Source: Chitinophagales bacterium (GTDB lineage Bacteria > Bacteroidota > Bacteroidia > Chitinophagales > JADIYW01). Taken from it: a DNA stretch of 64,000 bases. Below are positions 9,566 through 18,272 of the stretch, piece after piece (within the stretch, counting starts at the first letter, position 1; the number at the start of each line of letters is the position of its first letter). Where the stretch lies: assembly GCA_023957245.1 (NCBI GenBank), contig JAMLHJ010000004.1, positions 142,970 through 206,969 on the forward strand, in the 5' to 3' direction. The position numbers and the translations under genes are program-made. The notes beneath the pieces are model-generated. The model saw only the letters and a list, made by a program, of their open reading frames with translations. It was not told the origin of the DNA and ran no database searches.

Positions 9566-10588
9566 GTGCAAACTAAAGCAGACATTTACATTTTAGCAAT
9601 AGAATCTTCATGTGATGATACCTCAGCAGCAGTTTGTAAAAACGGTATTGTGCTGTCAAATATTTCTGCAGATCAAAAAATTCATGCTGAATATGGAGGT
9701 GTGGTGCCCGAACTTGCATCTCGTGCTCATACAGCAAATATTGTACCCGTTGTTGATACGGCGTTAAAAAGAGCTGGTGTTGATGTAAAAGATATTAATG
9801 TGATTGCATATACACGAGGCCCGGGATTGTTGGGTTCATTATTGGTTGGAGCAGGATTTGCCAAGGGATTGGCACAAGCGTTAAATATTCCATTGATAGA
9901 CGTGCATCACATGAAAGCACATGTAATGGCTCATTTTATTTCCGATCCCAAACCTCAATTCCCATTTTTATGTTTAACTGTATCTGGTGGACATACCCAG
10001 ATTGTAAAGGTGACAGATTATAATGTGATGGAAGTCCTGGGAACTACCATTGATGATGCTGCAGGAGAGGCTTTTGATAAAACGGCAAAGATGCTAGGCT
10101 TGCCTTATCCTGGAGGCCCTTTGATAGATAGATATGCGAGTGAGGGCAATCCATTGGCTTTTAAATTTAACGAACCTAATATTCAAGGATTGGATTTCAG
10201 CTTTAGTGGATTAAAAACCTCAGTTTTATATTTCTTAAAAGAAAAAATATCTGATAATCCACGATTTATTGAGGAAAATATAAATGACCTATGTGCGTCT
10301 GTTCAATATACTATTGTCAAAATATTATTGAAGAAATTGAAGAAAGCAGCTCACGAAACAGGAATTAATGAAATAGCAATCGCTGGTGGAGTAAGTGCTA
10401 ATCATGGACTTAGAAATGCATTATCTGAAATGGCAAAAAAAGAAAAATGGAATGTCTATATTCCTGAATTTCAATATTGTACAGATAATGCTGGGATGAT
10501 TGCTATCAGTGGATATTATAAATATATACAAGGAGATTTAGGCTCTTTACATCTACCTACTGTCGCTAGATGGGCAATGGGTGATTAA
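9566..10588 (+). CDS. tsaD: tRNA N6-threonylcarbamoyladenosine transferase TsaD
   Basis: Transfers the threonylcarbamoyl group onto A37 of ANN-reading tRNAs, together with TsaB and TsaE, in the cytosol. ASKHA-fold motifs are clear: ESSCDDTSAAV (13-23), the metal-binding pair His115/His119 in HHMKAH, SGGHTQ, GLPYPGGP, IAGGVSANHGLR, and CTDNAGMIA near the end. Length 340 aa is normal. The start is GTG at 9566; a stop codon (TAA, 9560-9562) sits two codons before it in frame, so no longer N-terminus is possible. Confidence 0.97.
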   Translation: MQTKADIYILAIESSCDDTSAAVCKNGIVLSNISADQKIHAEYGGVVPELASRAHTANIVPVVDTALKRAGVDVKDINVIAYTRGPGLLGSLLVGAGFAKGLAQALNIPLIDVHHMKAHVMAHFISDPKPQFPFLCLTVSGGHTQIVKVTDYNVMEVLGTTIDDAAGEAFDKTAKMLGLPYPGGPLIDRYASEGNPLAFKFNEPNIQGLDFSFSGLKTSVLYFLKEKISDNPRFIEENINDLCASVQYTIVKILLKKLKKAAHETGINEIAIAGGVSANHGLRNALSEMAKKEKWNVYIPEFQYCTDNAGMIAISGYYKYIQGDLGSLHLPTVARWAMGD

Positions 10589-10612
10589 GGTAAAATTGGA
10601 ATTTTCTCTCAA

Positions 10613-11413
10613 TTATTCATTTCTTTCAGATACATAAAATCGATATAAAAAATAGATTGAAGTTGCATTTAATAGATGCCAAATACCATGTCCTTGTATG
10701 AGTGAGGAAGGGTCACACCATGGAGAAGAAGAGAGTGAGAGGTTCCAAACAAAAAATGCTACACACATAGCCAAAGCACTTGCAATGCCATATTTTATTT
10801 GAATATTAGGTCGATGGATAATATAGTTGAGAAATTCAATGATGGCTGTCAGTATGAGGAACACTCCAAAGCAAAAGCTTCCAATAAAGCCGACAACGGG
10901 AACTTCATAATCTAAGTTGTGCACAACCAATTGTACAGTCATTGCAAAAATAAATGCAAGGATAAATCCATTATTTGACCATTTCATTAACCTAGTGATT
11001 GCATACGAAAAGATAAAAGATGCTACTAAGTACATTGAAAGCATGTCTAAAAATCCTCCTACACGGCTTGTTGTAGCGTGCATAGCCATAGAGCCTGGAC
11101 CTAATAATACAGATAAACAAGCGAAGAAAGTACTGAAAAATAAACCTTGGGTGATAAGATTTTTATTTTGACTATAATGTCCTGATGCTTGAGACCAGCC
11201 AATAAATAAACCTACTAATACAAACCCAATATTACTAAAAGTATTGACTGGTTGCTTTATTAAACCAGGGCGTCCTGCTTCACAAAAATCTGCTCCAGCT
11301 CCAACTGGCTCACCAAACCAATGTAAGAATATTGCAATGGTGAATAATGATAATGAGATAATAGCCACTATCAATGGTATATAAAATACTGTCTTTCTAT
11401 CTTGTAATATCAT
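10613..11413 (-). CDS. alkaline ceramidase-like (CREST) membrane hydrolase
   Basis: Polytopic inner-membrane protein of 266 aa with about seven hydrophobic segments. The pattern matches the CREST superfamily (alkaline ceramidases, PAQR, Per1): an N-terminal DFCE (42-45) and VNTFSN like the ceramidase calcium-site region, then Ser108-x3-His112-x10-Asp123, and His242-x3-His246 near the C-terminus. These spacings equal those of the zinc site of human ACER3 as I recall it. By family the likely reaction is hydrolysis of the ceramide amide bond or a related lipid amidase reaction. Many Bacteroidota make sphingolipids, but no sphingolipid synthesis gene lies in this window, so the substrate is inference. 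Converges on tsaD with a 24-bp gap. Confidence 0.75.
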   Translation of the reverse strand: MILQDRKTVFYIPLIVAIISLSLFTIAIFLHWFGEPVGAGADFCEAGRPGLIKQPVNTFSNIGFVLVGLFIGWSQASGHYSQNKNLITQGLFFSTFFACLSVLLGPGSMAMHATTSRVGGFLDMLSMYLVASFIFSYAITRLMKWSNNGFILAFIFAMTVQLVVHNLDYEVPVVGFIGSFCFGVFLILTAIIEFLNYIIHRPNIQIKYGIASALAMCVAFFVWNLSLSSSPWCDPSSLIQGHGIWHLLNATSIYFLYRFYVSERNE

Positions 11414-11575
11414 GGGTATATTTATTTGTATAGCAATAAATAGCTAATTGTTTTTAGTGACGAATGAGCTGATTGTGAAATTATGCAAAATTTATTTCCA
11501 TTTCATCTTTTTTTAGAATATTTATTTGTGCTTTTTATTAGGTCATTATACATTGAATTAATTAAATTTTTAACT

Positions 11576-11965
11576 ATGAAAAAAATAAGTTTTTGGGGTC
11601 TTGTGGCATCTATTTTTTTATTGATGTCTTGTAACTCTACTCATTCTACTGATGAATCTTCAGATCCAAAATCACATGAAGAAGTAGCTGATGAAGTCGG
11701 TGATGAATTGAATAATGAAATCAATGAAGGAGTGGATACTGCTACAAAAGGAATTGAAGAGCTAAAAGGCAAAGTAGAATCTTTGGGTAAAGATTTGAAA
11801 GGAGATGCAAAAGCCACTGCTGAAGATGTCAAAAATAAAGTTCAAAAATCCACAGATGAATTAAAGTCTTCAGCGAAAGAGGCAAAAGAACAAGTTGAAA
11901 AAACTGCCAATGAAGTAAAAGAAAAAACTGAAAAAGCTGCTCAAGATGTCAAAAAACATCTTTAA
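11576..11965 (+). CDS. LEA/apolipoprotein-like coiled-coil lipoprotein
   Basis: Predicted lipoprotein of 129 aa: signal with lipobox LMSC (Cys19), an acidic Ser/Thr/Asp-rich linker, then about 80 residues of highly charged Lys/Glu/Ala-rich amphipathic helix with near 11-residue periodicity. This composition is like group 3 LEA or apolipoprotein-like helices and YtxH-type stress proteins; no enzyme motif is present. A role in envelope protection is inference. The ATG at 11576 begins the signal peptide; an in-frame ATG at 11483 would add a non-signal hydrophobic stretch and is not favoured. Its stop codon abuts the stop of the convergent nucleoid protein gene with no base between. Confidence 0.7.
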   Translation: MKKISFWGLVASIFLLMSCNSTHSTDESSDPKSHEEVADEVGDELNNEINEGVDTATKGIEELKGKVESLGKDLKGDAKATAEDVKNKVQKSTDELKSSAKEAKEQVEKTANEVKEKTEKAAQDVKKHL

Positions 11966-13018
11966 TTAAGCTTCGTCTTTGAAGTATAACTTGTAATATT
12001 TTTTACCGTTTTCATCAATACCACGTTCAATTAGACTGCGGTCTCCATGAATATAGATATGAAAATTTTTATCAAGTTTTAAAATGCTTTTGAAATCTTT
12101 AGCCTGTTTTTTTACAGCTGGGTTAGAGATTTCAAAGCCTTTATCTAAATCAAGGCCATAAGAATATTGGTTGGTAGCTGTATAATCTCTAAAAGATTCT
12201 ATCACTTCTGGCTCTGAAAACACTTCTTTTTCAAACAGCTTTTGGTCAAAATCATTATTGGCTTTAAAATATTGAATTGACTTGTTGAGCATATCGATTT
12301 GATCTGCTTTTTCTATTGTGCCTACATCTTTTTTAACTTGAAACTGAACAAAATCCTTTGTCAGATTCATAAAACTTTTTGTCTGAGTAAATGCATCATT
12401 TATAGGGCTGACATTTAAGAAATCTTCTTTCCAATACAATGCTTCCTCTCCTTTGCTGGATGCGCTATCAATGAGTAATATCTCAAAACCTGTTTCAAAT
12501 TCTAAATCTAAAACTAAACACCCTTTATCTATCTTTCCTGCATCGATTCCTTCTTGATAATCAATATCAAAACTGTTGACACCTTGCTGTATTTGAAAAA
12601 AACCATTTTTATTTTCTGTCTTAAAGATGCCAATAGCTTCAATAGGAGTGTGGTCAAAAAGTATATTTGAAAAATGCACAAAAAATAATTCTCCTGCTTT
12701 AATATTCGGATGTTCACACATATCGTGTAGGTGTCTTGCTACCTTTTTTGATACTTCATGAAAAGGTTGGTCATTGGTCAAGGCTTGTCCTACAAAATTA
12801 AATACCTCATTGTATTCCAACGATTCTACATGAGTGAATTGATATTTTTCTGTCTGTTTGGAAATTTTATTGAGAAAATAATCTTTTAAGCGTATTGCCA
12901 TTTCAGAATCCAATAAAACTGGCGATTCAGATATTTTAGCATCTATATGATTGGTTTTGTTTCCAATAAAGTGAATAGATAAATCTATAATATATGCTTG
13001 AGAATAATCGATAGCCAT
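11966..13018 (-). CDS. nucleoid-associated protein, NdpA/YejK family
   Basis: Cytosolic protein of 350 aa matching the 37-kDa nucleoid-associated protein family (NdpA, YejK, Pfam NA37), whose E. coli member copurifies with the nucleoid; its biochemical role is poorly known. Family traits seen: the opening IIDLSIHFIGNK, the block GELFFVHF followed by GIFKTENK, and a DxGCLVLD segment mid-protein. The protein is acidic and has no signal peptide. Length is near the usual 330-350 aa. Single gene, convergent with the lipoprotein gene next to it. Confidence 0.8.
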   Translation of the reverse strand: MAIDYSQAYIIDLSIHFIGNKTNHIDAKISESPVLLDSEMAIRLKDYFLNKISKQTEKYQFTHVESLEYNEVFNFVGQALTNDQPFHEVSKKVARHLHDMCEHPNIKAGELFFVHFSNILFDHTPIEAIGIFKTENKNGFFQIQQGVNSFDIDYQEGIDAGKIDKGCLVLDLEFETGFEILLIDSASSKGEEALYWKEDFLNVSPINDAFTQTKSFMNLTKDFVQFQVKKDVGTIEKADQIDMLNKSIQYFKANNDFDQKLFEKEVFSEPEVIESFRDYTATNQYSYGLDLDKGFEISNPAVKKQAKDFKSILKLDKNFHIYIHGDRSLIERGIDENGKKYYKLYFKDEA

Positions 13019-13225
13019 GTTTTTGTATTTGGAGGCAAATTAAAGTAAGTTTTTTTTAATTAAGAATAATGACTAAGAAATGTTTCTTATGGTGTTCTTC
13101 ATTATTCCGAAAGGATGATAGATTATTTTATGAAATATGCTTTTAAAAGATTGATATTAGGCATATTGTTGTAATAGTGAGGGATTTCAAACAGTTTATC
13201 GTATTTTTATAAGAAACATTAGGGC

Positions 13226-13927
13226 ATGACATCTCTTGACAATTATTTATCAGATCATTATATACATAGAAGTAATTGGTTGAGAGCGGCAGTTCTTGGT
13301 GCAAATGATGGTATTATTTCGGTGTCGAGTTTAGCAATTGGGATAGTAGCTTCTAATACTAGTAGAGAGAATATTATTATTGCAACAGTTGCTAGTTTGA
13401 TAGCAGGAGCATTATCCATGTCGGCAGGTGAGTATGTCTCTGTGAGTTCCCAGAAAGATACTGAGAAAGCTGATATTGCGAGAGAAGCCAAAGAAATTCA
13501 AGATCAACCAGATGTAGAATTATTGCTACTCGCCAAAATATATGAAGACAGAGGGTTGAGCCCTCAGACAGCTCTTATCGTAGCGACAGAACTAATGGAT
13601 ACAGATGCTTTAGGTGCTCATGTCAGAGATGAATTGGGTATTAATGAGATTACTGAAGCCAAACCTTTGCAAGCGGCATTAGCTTCAGGTGCTGCTTTTA
13701 TTGCAGGGGGATTATTGCCATTGATAGTGACTTTATTTGCACCATTAGCAATAATGGAATATTTGCTTTATGCTTTTTCAATTGTATTTTTAATTACTCT
13801 CGGTATTGTTTCTGCAAAAATTGGAGGTTCTAAAATAGGTGTTGCTATTTTAAGAATCACTATTTGGGGCACTCTAGCAATGGGCGTTTCAGCTCTAATA
13901 GGATATTGGCTAGGTGTTACAGTTTAA
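13226..13927 (+). CDS. VIT1/CCC1-family metal transporter
   Basis: Integral membrane transporter of the vacuolar iron transporter family (233 aa), moving Fe2+ and/or Mn2+. Family signature in order: WLRAAVLGANDGIISVSSL in TM1, GALSMSAGEYVSVSSQKD with the Met/Glu of the transport path, a cytosolic helical domain rich in Glu/Asp (about 75-150) that binds metal in plant VIT1, then three C-terminal membrane helices. Direction (export from or detoxification of the cytosol) is inferred from family members. Single gene; a poor -7-like TATTTTTA lies upstream but no convincing promoter. Confidence 0.9.
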   Translation: MTSLDNYLSDHYIHRSNWLRAAVLGANDGIISVSSLAIGIVASNTSRENIIIATVASLIAGALSMSAGEYVSVSSQKDTEKADIAREAKEIQDQPDVELLLLAKIYEDRGLSPQTALIVATELMDTDALGAHVRDELGINEITEAKPLQAALASGAAFIAGGLLPLIVTLFAPLAIMEYLLYAFSIVFLITLGIVSAKIGGSKIGVAILRITIWGTLAMGVSALIGYWLGVTV

Positions 13928-14018
13928 TTGAAGGAATGTGGAGATGTGAGAATGTGAAGATGTGAAAACACTGGTGGTTGAGGCTCTCGAAACTAACTAC
14001 AAAGCACACCAAGTTTCT

Positions 14019-14080
14019 ACACAAAGAAGCCCAGAGTTTCACAAAGAATTTGCTTTGTGTCTTTTGTGCCTTCTTTGTGT
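14019..14080. repeat. nested inverted repeat
   Basis: Two nested perfect inverted repeats: outer arms ACACAAAGAAG (14019-14029) and CTTCTTTGTGT (14070-14080), inner arms CACAAAG (14040-14046) and CTTTGTG (14053-14059). It lies between two convergent genes in a 254-bp stretch without a credible gene, rich in short near-repeats such as GATGTGA and CTTTTGTGT. CACAAAG/CTTTGTG texts of this kind occur as dispersed repeats in Bacteroidota. It could also act as a two-way transcription barrier. Confidence 0.7.
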
Positions 14081-14181
14081 CTTTTGTGTAATAATGAAGA
14101 AATGTGATTGCTTCGTTCCACGCAATGATTTTCCTTACTTAATAATTATATGACAGGAGAATGAATAAGAAAAGTAAAAAA

Positions 14182-16278
14182 TTAAAAACGATATCTCAAT
14201 TGAACTTTTACTTCGGAGCGTGTATTTCTAGGCAATTCTTCTAGTCCACTACCAAAAACTTTGATGTCATTTCTAAATGTTTGTGCTATCCTAATCCATA
14301 AATCTAGATTGCGATATAATCTTATTTTTGACACAATATACGCCCGACTGCCCGAACCTATCATGGCGGGTATAGAAAAAGCATAGAGAACATCATTCTC
14401 ATACGTGTAGATACGTGCATCATAATCATTGACGTTGAAAATGGCATAACGGGCAGATAGCGAGACTTTTCCTGATGGGAATTTATAACCAATATCTTGA
14501 TAAAAGACATATCCCTTCTTTAAACCATTATAAGTGTCATTGAAAAAACTCCATTCTCCACGAGTTTTAAATGTCCAATTATCAGAAGCACGATAATTAA
14601 ATTGTATTCTGAAAGAAGATTTTTTATAGTAAGAAATATCAGTTATTGGTGCTAATGGGTCTAAAATATTTCTTGCTTTGGATTCAAATCTAAACCTCGC
14701 ATAAAAATCTAACTTTCTATTGTGATAATATTGCCATTCGTGAAAAATATCATAGCCACTAGTGCCTGGAACATCAACACGATACTTCATCCAAGGAAAA
14801 TAAAAGACATCTATGTAATTGTTGATGGTGATTTTGGGGTGGATCTTAAAACTGACACCAGCATATAAACCATGCTCATTGGTAGGATTGGAAACAGAGC
14901 TTTCGCCAAATGCACTACCATTGAGGGAAAGGAAGTTTTTGGCATAATATCTATGTACCAAACTCAATGTGACTCCAGGGGTAGGGCGACTACTGATGCC
15001 ATTAAGAAATGCAAAACCTCCATTTTCTGAGATGGCACTTTCTCCAAAAAGATAGAATTTTTTACCCAAGTATTGATAGTTGATACTTGCATTGAAAAGT
15101 GAACTACCAAAAAAACTGTATTTTTTGTATAATTCTTTAGAAGGAGTGAGATCTGTGCCAAGCTTGTTGTATGTGGCATTAAGATAGATTGAAAATAATC
15201 TTCCTGACCATCCTGCTCGTCCTCCAGTAGTCCATAGTTTTGTATTGGCACGATTGGCTATTTCTGATGATGTTCTATGGAGTCCACTACTTTGTAAAGA
15301 TAAAATTTCTAAGTTTTCGTTGGTCAATGTATCCACAGATAAGCTTGAGCCATCTCTCATGCGGTAGGAAACAAAACTAGTTAATTCAAATCCCTTCTTT
15401 TGTATGGAAGCTCCAGCACCACGACAAAAATTGTCTTCAATGACTGATGTATGGGGTTTTAGTACATCAGAAGTCCTTTTTACATTATTGACAGAAACTG
15501 ATTTGCCTACTCCAAAACCTTGCCACATCAACAATCCTTGCCCAAGATTGACTTCATAATCGCCTATGGCTATGTATCTAAATATTCCTCTATTTTCTAC
15601 AAATAAATGTGCAGAAACATAATCTATTCTAAGTTTAAGGTCTTTTTGAAATAATTTTTCACCAGGATCTTTTTCCAAGGTAACACCATAACTGATTCCC
15701 TTCAAAAGTTGGTAGCGATACCTTAAATATTGACGTGTTCTATCTCCTGCATACCTACTTGTCCAGCGATTTTGATACCAATCTGGTTCAGTATATCCTT
15801 TGGCCTTTTCCAAAGTCTGCTGATATCTATACATGACAGTATGCCTTCCTTTACTCAATAAGTCTTTCCAACTATAAATTGGTTTGATACTACTAGAAAC
15901 ATATACAAAAGGAAGCAGTTTTTCTATCGTTTCTTTATCTAGTCCTATGATGCCTTTTAATTCATAAATGCTTTTAAGTTCACCATAGGTCTTGACATAA
16001 TTGACTATTGACATGGCCTGTAGTTCAGTCAAAACAGTCGTCTGTAATAAATCATCTATGCTCGCATAATTTAGATTTATCTTAATAGTGCTGAGCATTT
16101 CCAAGTCTTCTAGAAAAGTATTGTTATCAAATTCTCCACTTTCATTTTCTACTTGTTCTGCTATATTTTCTAAAATATCGGTAGGGATATCCTGACTTAG
16201 AGAATCAGTTCCTTGTCCCCAACTAGTAAAGGGTAGGAGTAGGAAAAAGTATATGGATATGGTATTTTTAAAATTCAT
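14182..16278 (-). CDS. outer-membrane protein with helix-hairpin-helix motifs
   Basis: About 698 aa. A signal peptide (ends near SWGQ) is followed, at roughly residues 60-125, by two helix-hairpin-helix-like motifs (INLNYASIDDLLQTTVLTE and the YGELKSIYELKGI region) like those of ComEA and of the Bacteroidota 'helix-hairpin-helix domain-containing protein' group. The remaining 550 residues are rich in alternating aromatic strands and end in QLRYRF, a typical outer-membrane beta-barrel C-terminus. HhH motifs usually bind DNA, so a DNA-uptake role is possible but unproven. The start at 16278 gives the cleanest signal peptide; 16290 is also possible. It overlaps the end of the upstream gene by 11 nt, so the two are probably translated from one mRNA. 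Confidence 0.75.
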   Translation of the reverse strand: MNFKNTISIYFFLLLPFTSWGQGTDSLSQDIPTDILENIAEQVENESGEFDNNTFLEDLEMLSTIKINLNYASIDDLLQTTVLTELQAMSIVNYVKTYGELKSIYELKGIIGLDKETIEKLLPFVYVSSSIKPIYSWKDLLSKGRHTVMYRYQQTLEKAKGYTEPDWYQNRWTSRYAGDRTRQYLRYRYQLLKGISYGVTLEKDPGEKLFQKDLKLRIDYVSAHLFVENRGIFRYIAIGDYEVNLGQGLLMWQGFGVGKSVSVNNVKRTSDVLKPHTSVIEDNFCRGAGASIQKKGFELTSFVSYRMRDGSSLSVDTLTNENLEILSLQSSGLHRTSSEIANRANTKLWTTGGRAGWSGRLFSIYLNATYNKLGTDLTPSKELYKKYSFFGSSLFNASINYQYLGKKFYLFGESAISENGGFAFLNGISSRPTPGVTLSLVHRYYAKNFLSLNGSAFGESSVSNPTNEHGLYAGVSFKIHPKITINNYIDVFYFPWMKYRVDVPGTSGYDIFHEWQYYHNRKLDFYARFRFESKARNILDPLAPITDISYYKKSSFRIQFNYRASDNWTFKTRGEWSFFNDTYNGLKKGYVFYQDIGYKFPSGKVSLSARYAIFNVNDYDARIYTYENDVLYAFSIPAMIGSGSRAYIVSKIRLYRNLDLWIRIAQTFRNDIKVFGSGLEELPRNTRSEVKVQLRYRF

Positions 16279-17095
16279 AAGAAATTCCAATATGTGGAGA
16301 AATTCCTGTGACCTTTTGATAGGAGCCTAATATTTCAAAATGAGCAGATTTGTATTTTAATCCTACTCCTAAATTGCCAGTGAGAGGATAGCTCAACATG
16401 CCTCCTCTGATAATAAGATATTGATTGACAAGGTAATCTATACCTGCTCTAAATGCTAAATTGAGATTTAAGTCTTGTTCAATTTCTCCAGTTATCCATA
16501 TTTTTTCTTTAGTAGTATAAGTAGCACCCAATCTGAAAACGGTAGGAACGCGTTCTTCTGTATTTTTGCCATATCTAACTCTTGCAGGATTATAAATATG
16601 CATGCCTGCCTGAATGTGCTTGTTGATTTTAAAGAGTGTTCCTATTTCAAATGTCACTGCGGTATTAGAACCATATCCTGATACTTTATTGTTTAAAATA
16701 TCTAGTTGTGCGCCAATCGCAACAAAATCTGCCAATTTTAATCCATAACTAATACCAAATTTTTTATCACTAAATAGGTTGTAACCAAAATAAGAGCCTG
16801 TGAGGCCGATAGTTCCGCCTTTTGGAAGATGATATTGTCCCATTAGTAAAAAATTATTGACACCTTCGCCTATACCTGTGTTGGCATAATAGACAGCAAC
16901 ACTGGAATGTTCTGAAAATCCCATGGCAGCTTGATTGCTACTTGTTGAGTATGGGGAAATAATACTCACTCCACCTAGTCCAGGAGTCATCATTCGAGTG
17001 CCTATTGCTCGATATTCTCCACCGGCATAACAACTTGAGGAGAATGTCTCCAAAAGCAAGCATATTAAAATGTTAATCTTTACAAAAATCTTCAC
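16268..17095 (-). CDS. outer-membrane beta-barrel protein, PorV/PorQ-like
   Basis: Predicted outer-membrane protein of 275 aa: signal peptide (cleavage near CYAGGEY), then the motif MTPGLGGVSIISPYSTSSNQAAMGF, like the N-terminus of PorV/PorQ/FadL-type barrels with the 'NPA/NQA' block, followed by about 14 alternating strands and a terminal Phe (GISYEF). PorV and PorQ are T9SS accessory proteins, but the match is only general; it could be any small barrel. It is the first gene of a two-gene unit with the HhH-barrel gene, suggesting the two act together. Confidence 0.65.
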   Translation of the reverse strand: MKIFVKINILICLLLETFSSSCYAGGEYRAIGTRMMTPGLGGVSIISPYSTSSNQAAMGFSEHSSVAVYYANTGIGEGVNNFLLMGQYHLPKGGTIGLTGSYFGYNLFSDKKFGISYGLKLADFVAIGAQLDILNNKVSGYGSNTAVTFEIGTLFKINKHIQAGMHIYNPARVRYGKNTEERVPTVFRLGATYTTKEKIWITGEIEQDLNLNLAFRAGIDYLVNQYLIIRGGMLSYPLTGNLGVGLKYKSAHFEILGSYQKVTGISPHIGISYEF

Positions 17096-17167
17096 AAGGA
17101 TAAAGTAAATAAAAAAAAATGAACCTTTAACTAATCAAATAAATTATGACTAAAGAAATCAAGGCAT

Positions 17168-17175
17168 TATATTTG
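17168..17175 (+). promoter_or_regulatory. -7 promoter element
   Basis: TATATTTG fits TAnnTTTG exactly and sits 25 nt before the ATG of the PD40-SPOR gene. No good TTTG occurs at the -33 position. Confidence 0.45.
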
Positions 17176-17200
17176 TCAAAATTACTTTGATTTCAATTTT

Positions 17201-18136
17201 ATGGCGAGTTTTAAGAATATTTTGACCGGTTTAGCCCTTGGATGGGGTTTGTTTTCTGCGCAAGCGCAACAAGATCCTAATAATTTATTTTTGGTGGAAG
17301 TAGATAATGTCTATAATACATCTTTAGCAGGAAAAGTAATAGGTATGCCTAATATCGGTGATCGTACTATGAGTGCTGAAGAAATATTGATGTATCAAGT
17401 ACTGAATTGTAAATGGGAAAATGGAAAATGGTTAAGATATACTGCCAATCCCAATGGTAAAGGTTCAATAAAAGTGGGTCATCCATTCTTACAAAAAGGT
17501 GGTGATAGAGTATTTTTTATTTCAGATATTCCTGGCGGTGCTGGTGGTTTTGATATTTACTACTCTGAAAAAAGAAATGGTAAATGGTCAGACCCAACCA
17601 ATTTGGGACTGAAAATCAATACACCTTCAGATGAAATGTTTCCTTTTGTAACTGATGCAGGAGTATTACAGATTTATAGAAATTCTACCCAAGTCAATTT
17701 TGATTTGATGGAAGTAATAGGATCAACTGCTCAAATTCCTGTTTATACTGAGAAGAATACAGAAAAGGTTACTCAACCTGTCCCAGCTCCATCACCTAAG
17801 GTTGAGCAACCAGTTGTTGCGCCAGTAACCCCGCCATTGCCAGTTCCTTCAGCGTCAATTCCAACAACGACAAATCAACCTGTTGCAGGTAAAGAATTTA
17901 GAGTACAATTAGGGTCTTTTTCCAATCCAAATTGGACAGTACTCAATCAGTTGAGTGATTTGGGTTCATTTAAAACCATAAAAACAGCGTCTGGCTTGAC
18001 AAGTGTGCATTTAGGTGCTTTCAAATCTTTATCTGATGCTCAAGATTTATTAAGAAAGGTCAGAGCTAGACATGGTTTTGAGAATGCTTATGTTGTTGAA
18101 GTGGATAATGACAAGGTTATTAATGTTTTTAAATAA
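17201..18136 (+). CDS. PD40 repeat and SPOR domain protein
   Basis: Exported protein of 311 aa. Signal peptide (FSAQAQ cleavage) is followed by a region with a WD40-like PD40 motif (GGDRVFFISDIPGGAGGFDIYY, shown here as one blade, and a second near SDEMFPFVTDAG), a Pro-rich linker (about 185-225), and a C-terminal SPOR domain (about 232-305: FRVQLGSF, GLTSVHLGAF, ARHGFENAYVVEVD). SPOR domains bind denuded peptidoglycan glycans, so the protein probably sits in the periplasm on the cell wall. PD40 repeats followed by a wall-binding domain are seen in Bacteroidota OmpA/PorE-type proteins, here with SPOR in place of OmpA. Single gene. Confidence 0.75.
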   Translation: MASFKNILTGLALGWGLFSAQAQQDPNNLFLVEVDNVYNTSLAGKVIGMPNIGDRTMSAEEILMYQVLNCKWENGKWLRYTANPNGKGSIKVGHPFLQKGGDRVFFISDIPGGAGGFDIYYSEKRNGKWSDPTNLGLKINTPSDEMFPFVTDAGVLQIYRNSTQVNFDLMEVIGSTAQIPVYTEKNTEKVTQPVPAPSPKVEQPVVAPVTPPLPVPSASIPTTTNQPVAGKEFRVQLGSFSNPNWTVLNQLSDLGSFKTIKTASGLTSVHLGAFKSLSDAQDLLRKVRARHGFENAYVVEVDNDKVINVFK

Positions 18137-18272
18137 TATTGTGTGTTAGATAAAAACTAATCCCAATTCTTAAGAAGTACGAAACTTATTTCTTGTATAT
18201 TGATTTTTTACCTCAAAGTGAAAGATATCTTTTAGAGGGTAATATTCTATAAAGAATCCGAATCTCAATTAA

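Noticed and set aside
13962..14153. plus-strand reading frame of 63 codons after the VIT gene
   Set aside because: It lies in repeats, has no family-like content, and its codons come from CACAAAG/CTTTGTG words.
18229..18245. AAAGATATCTTT palindrome after the PD40-SPOR gene
   Set aside because: Short and without loop or U tract; too weak to call a terminator.
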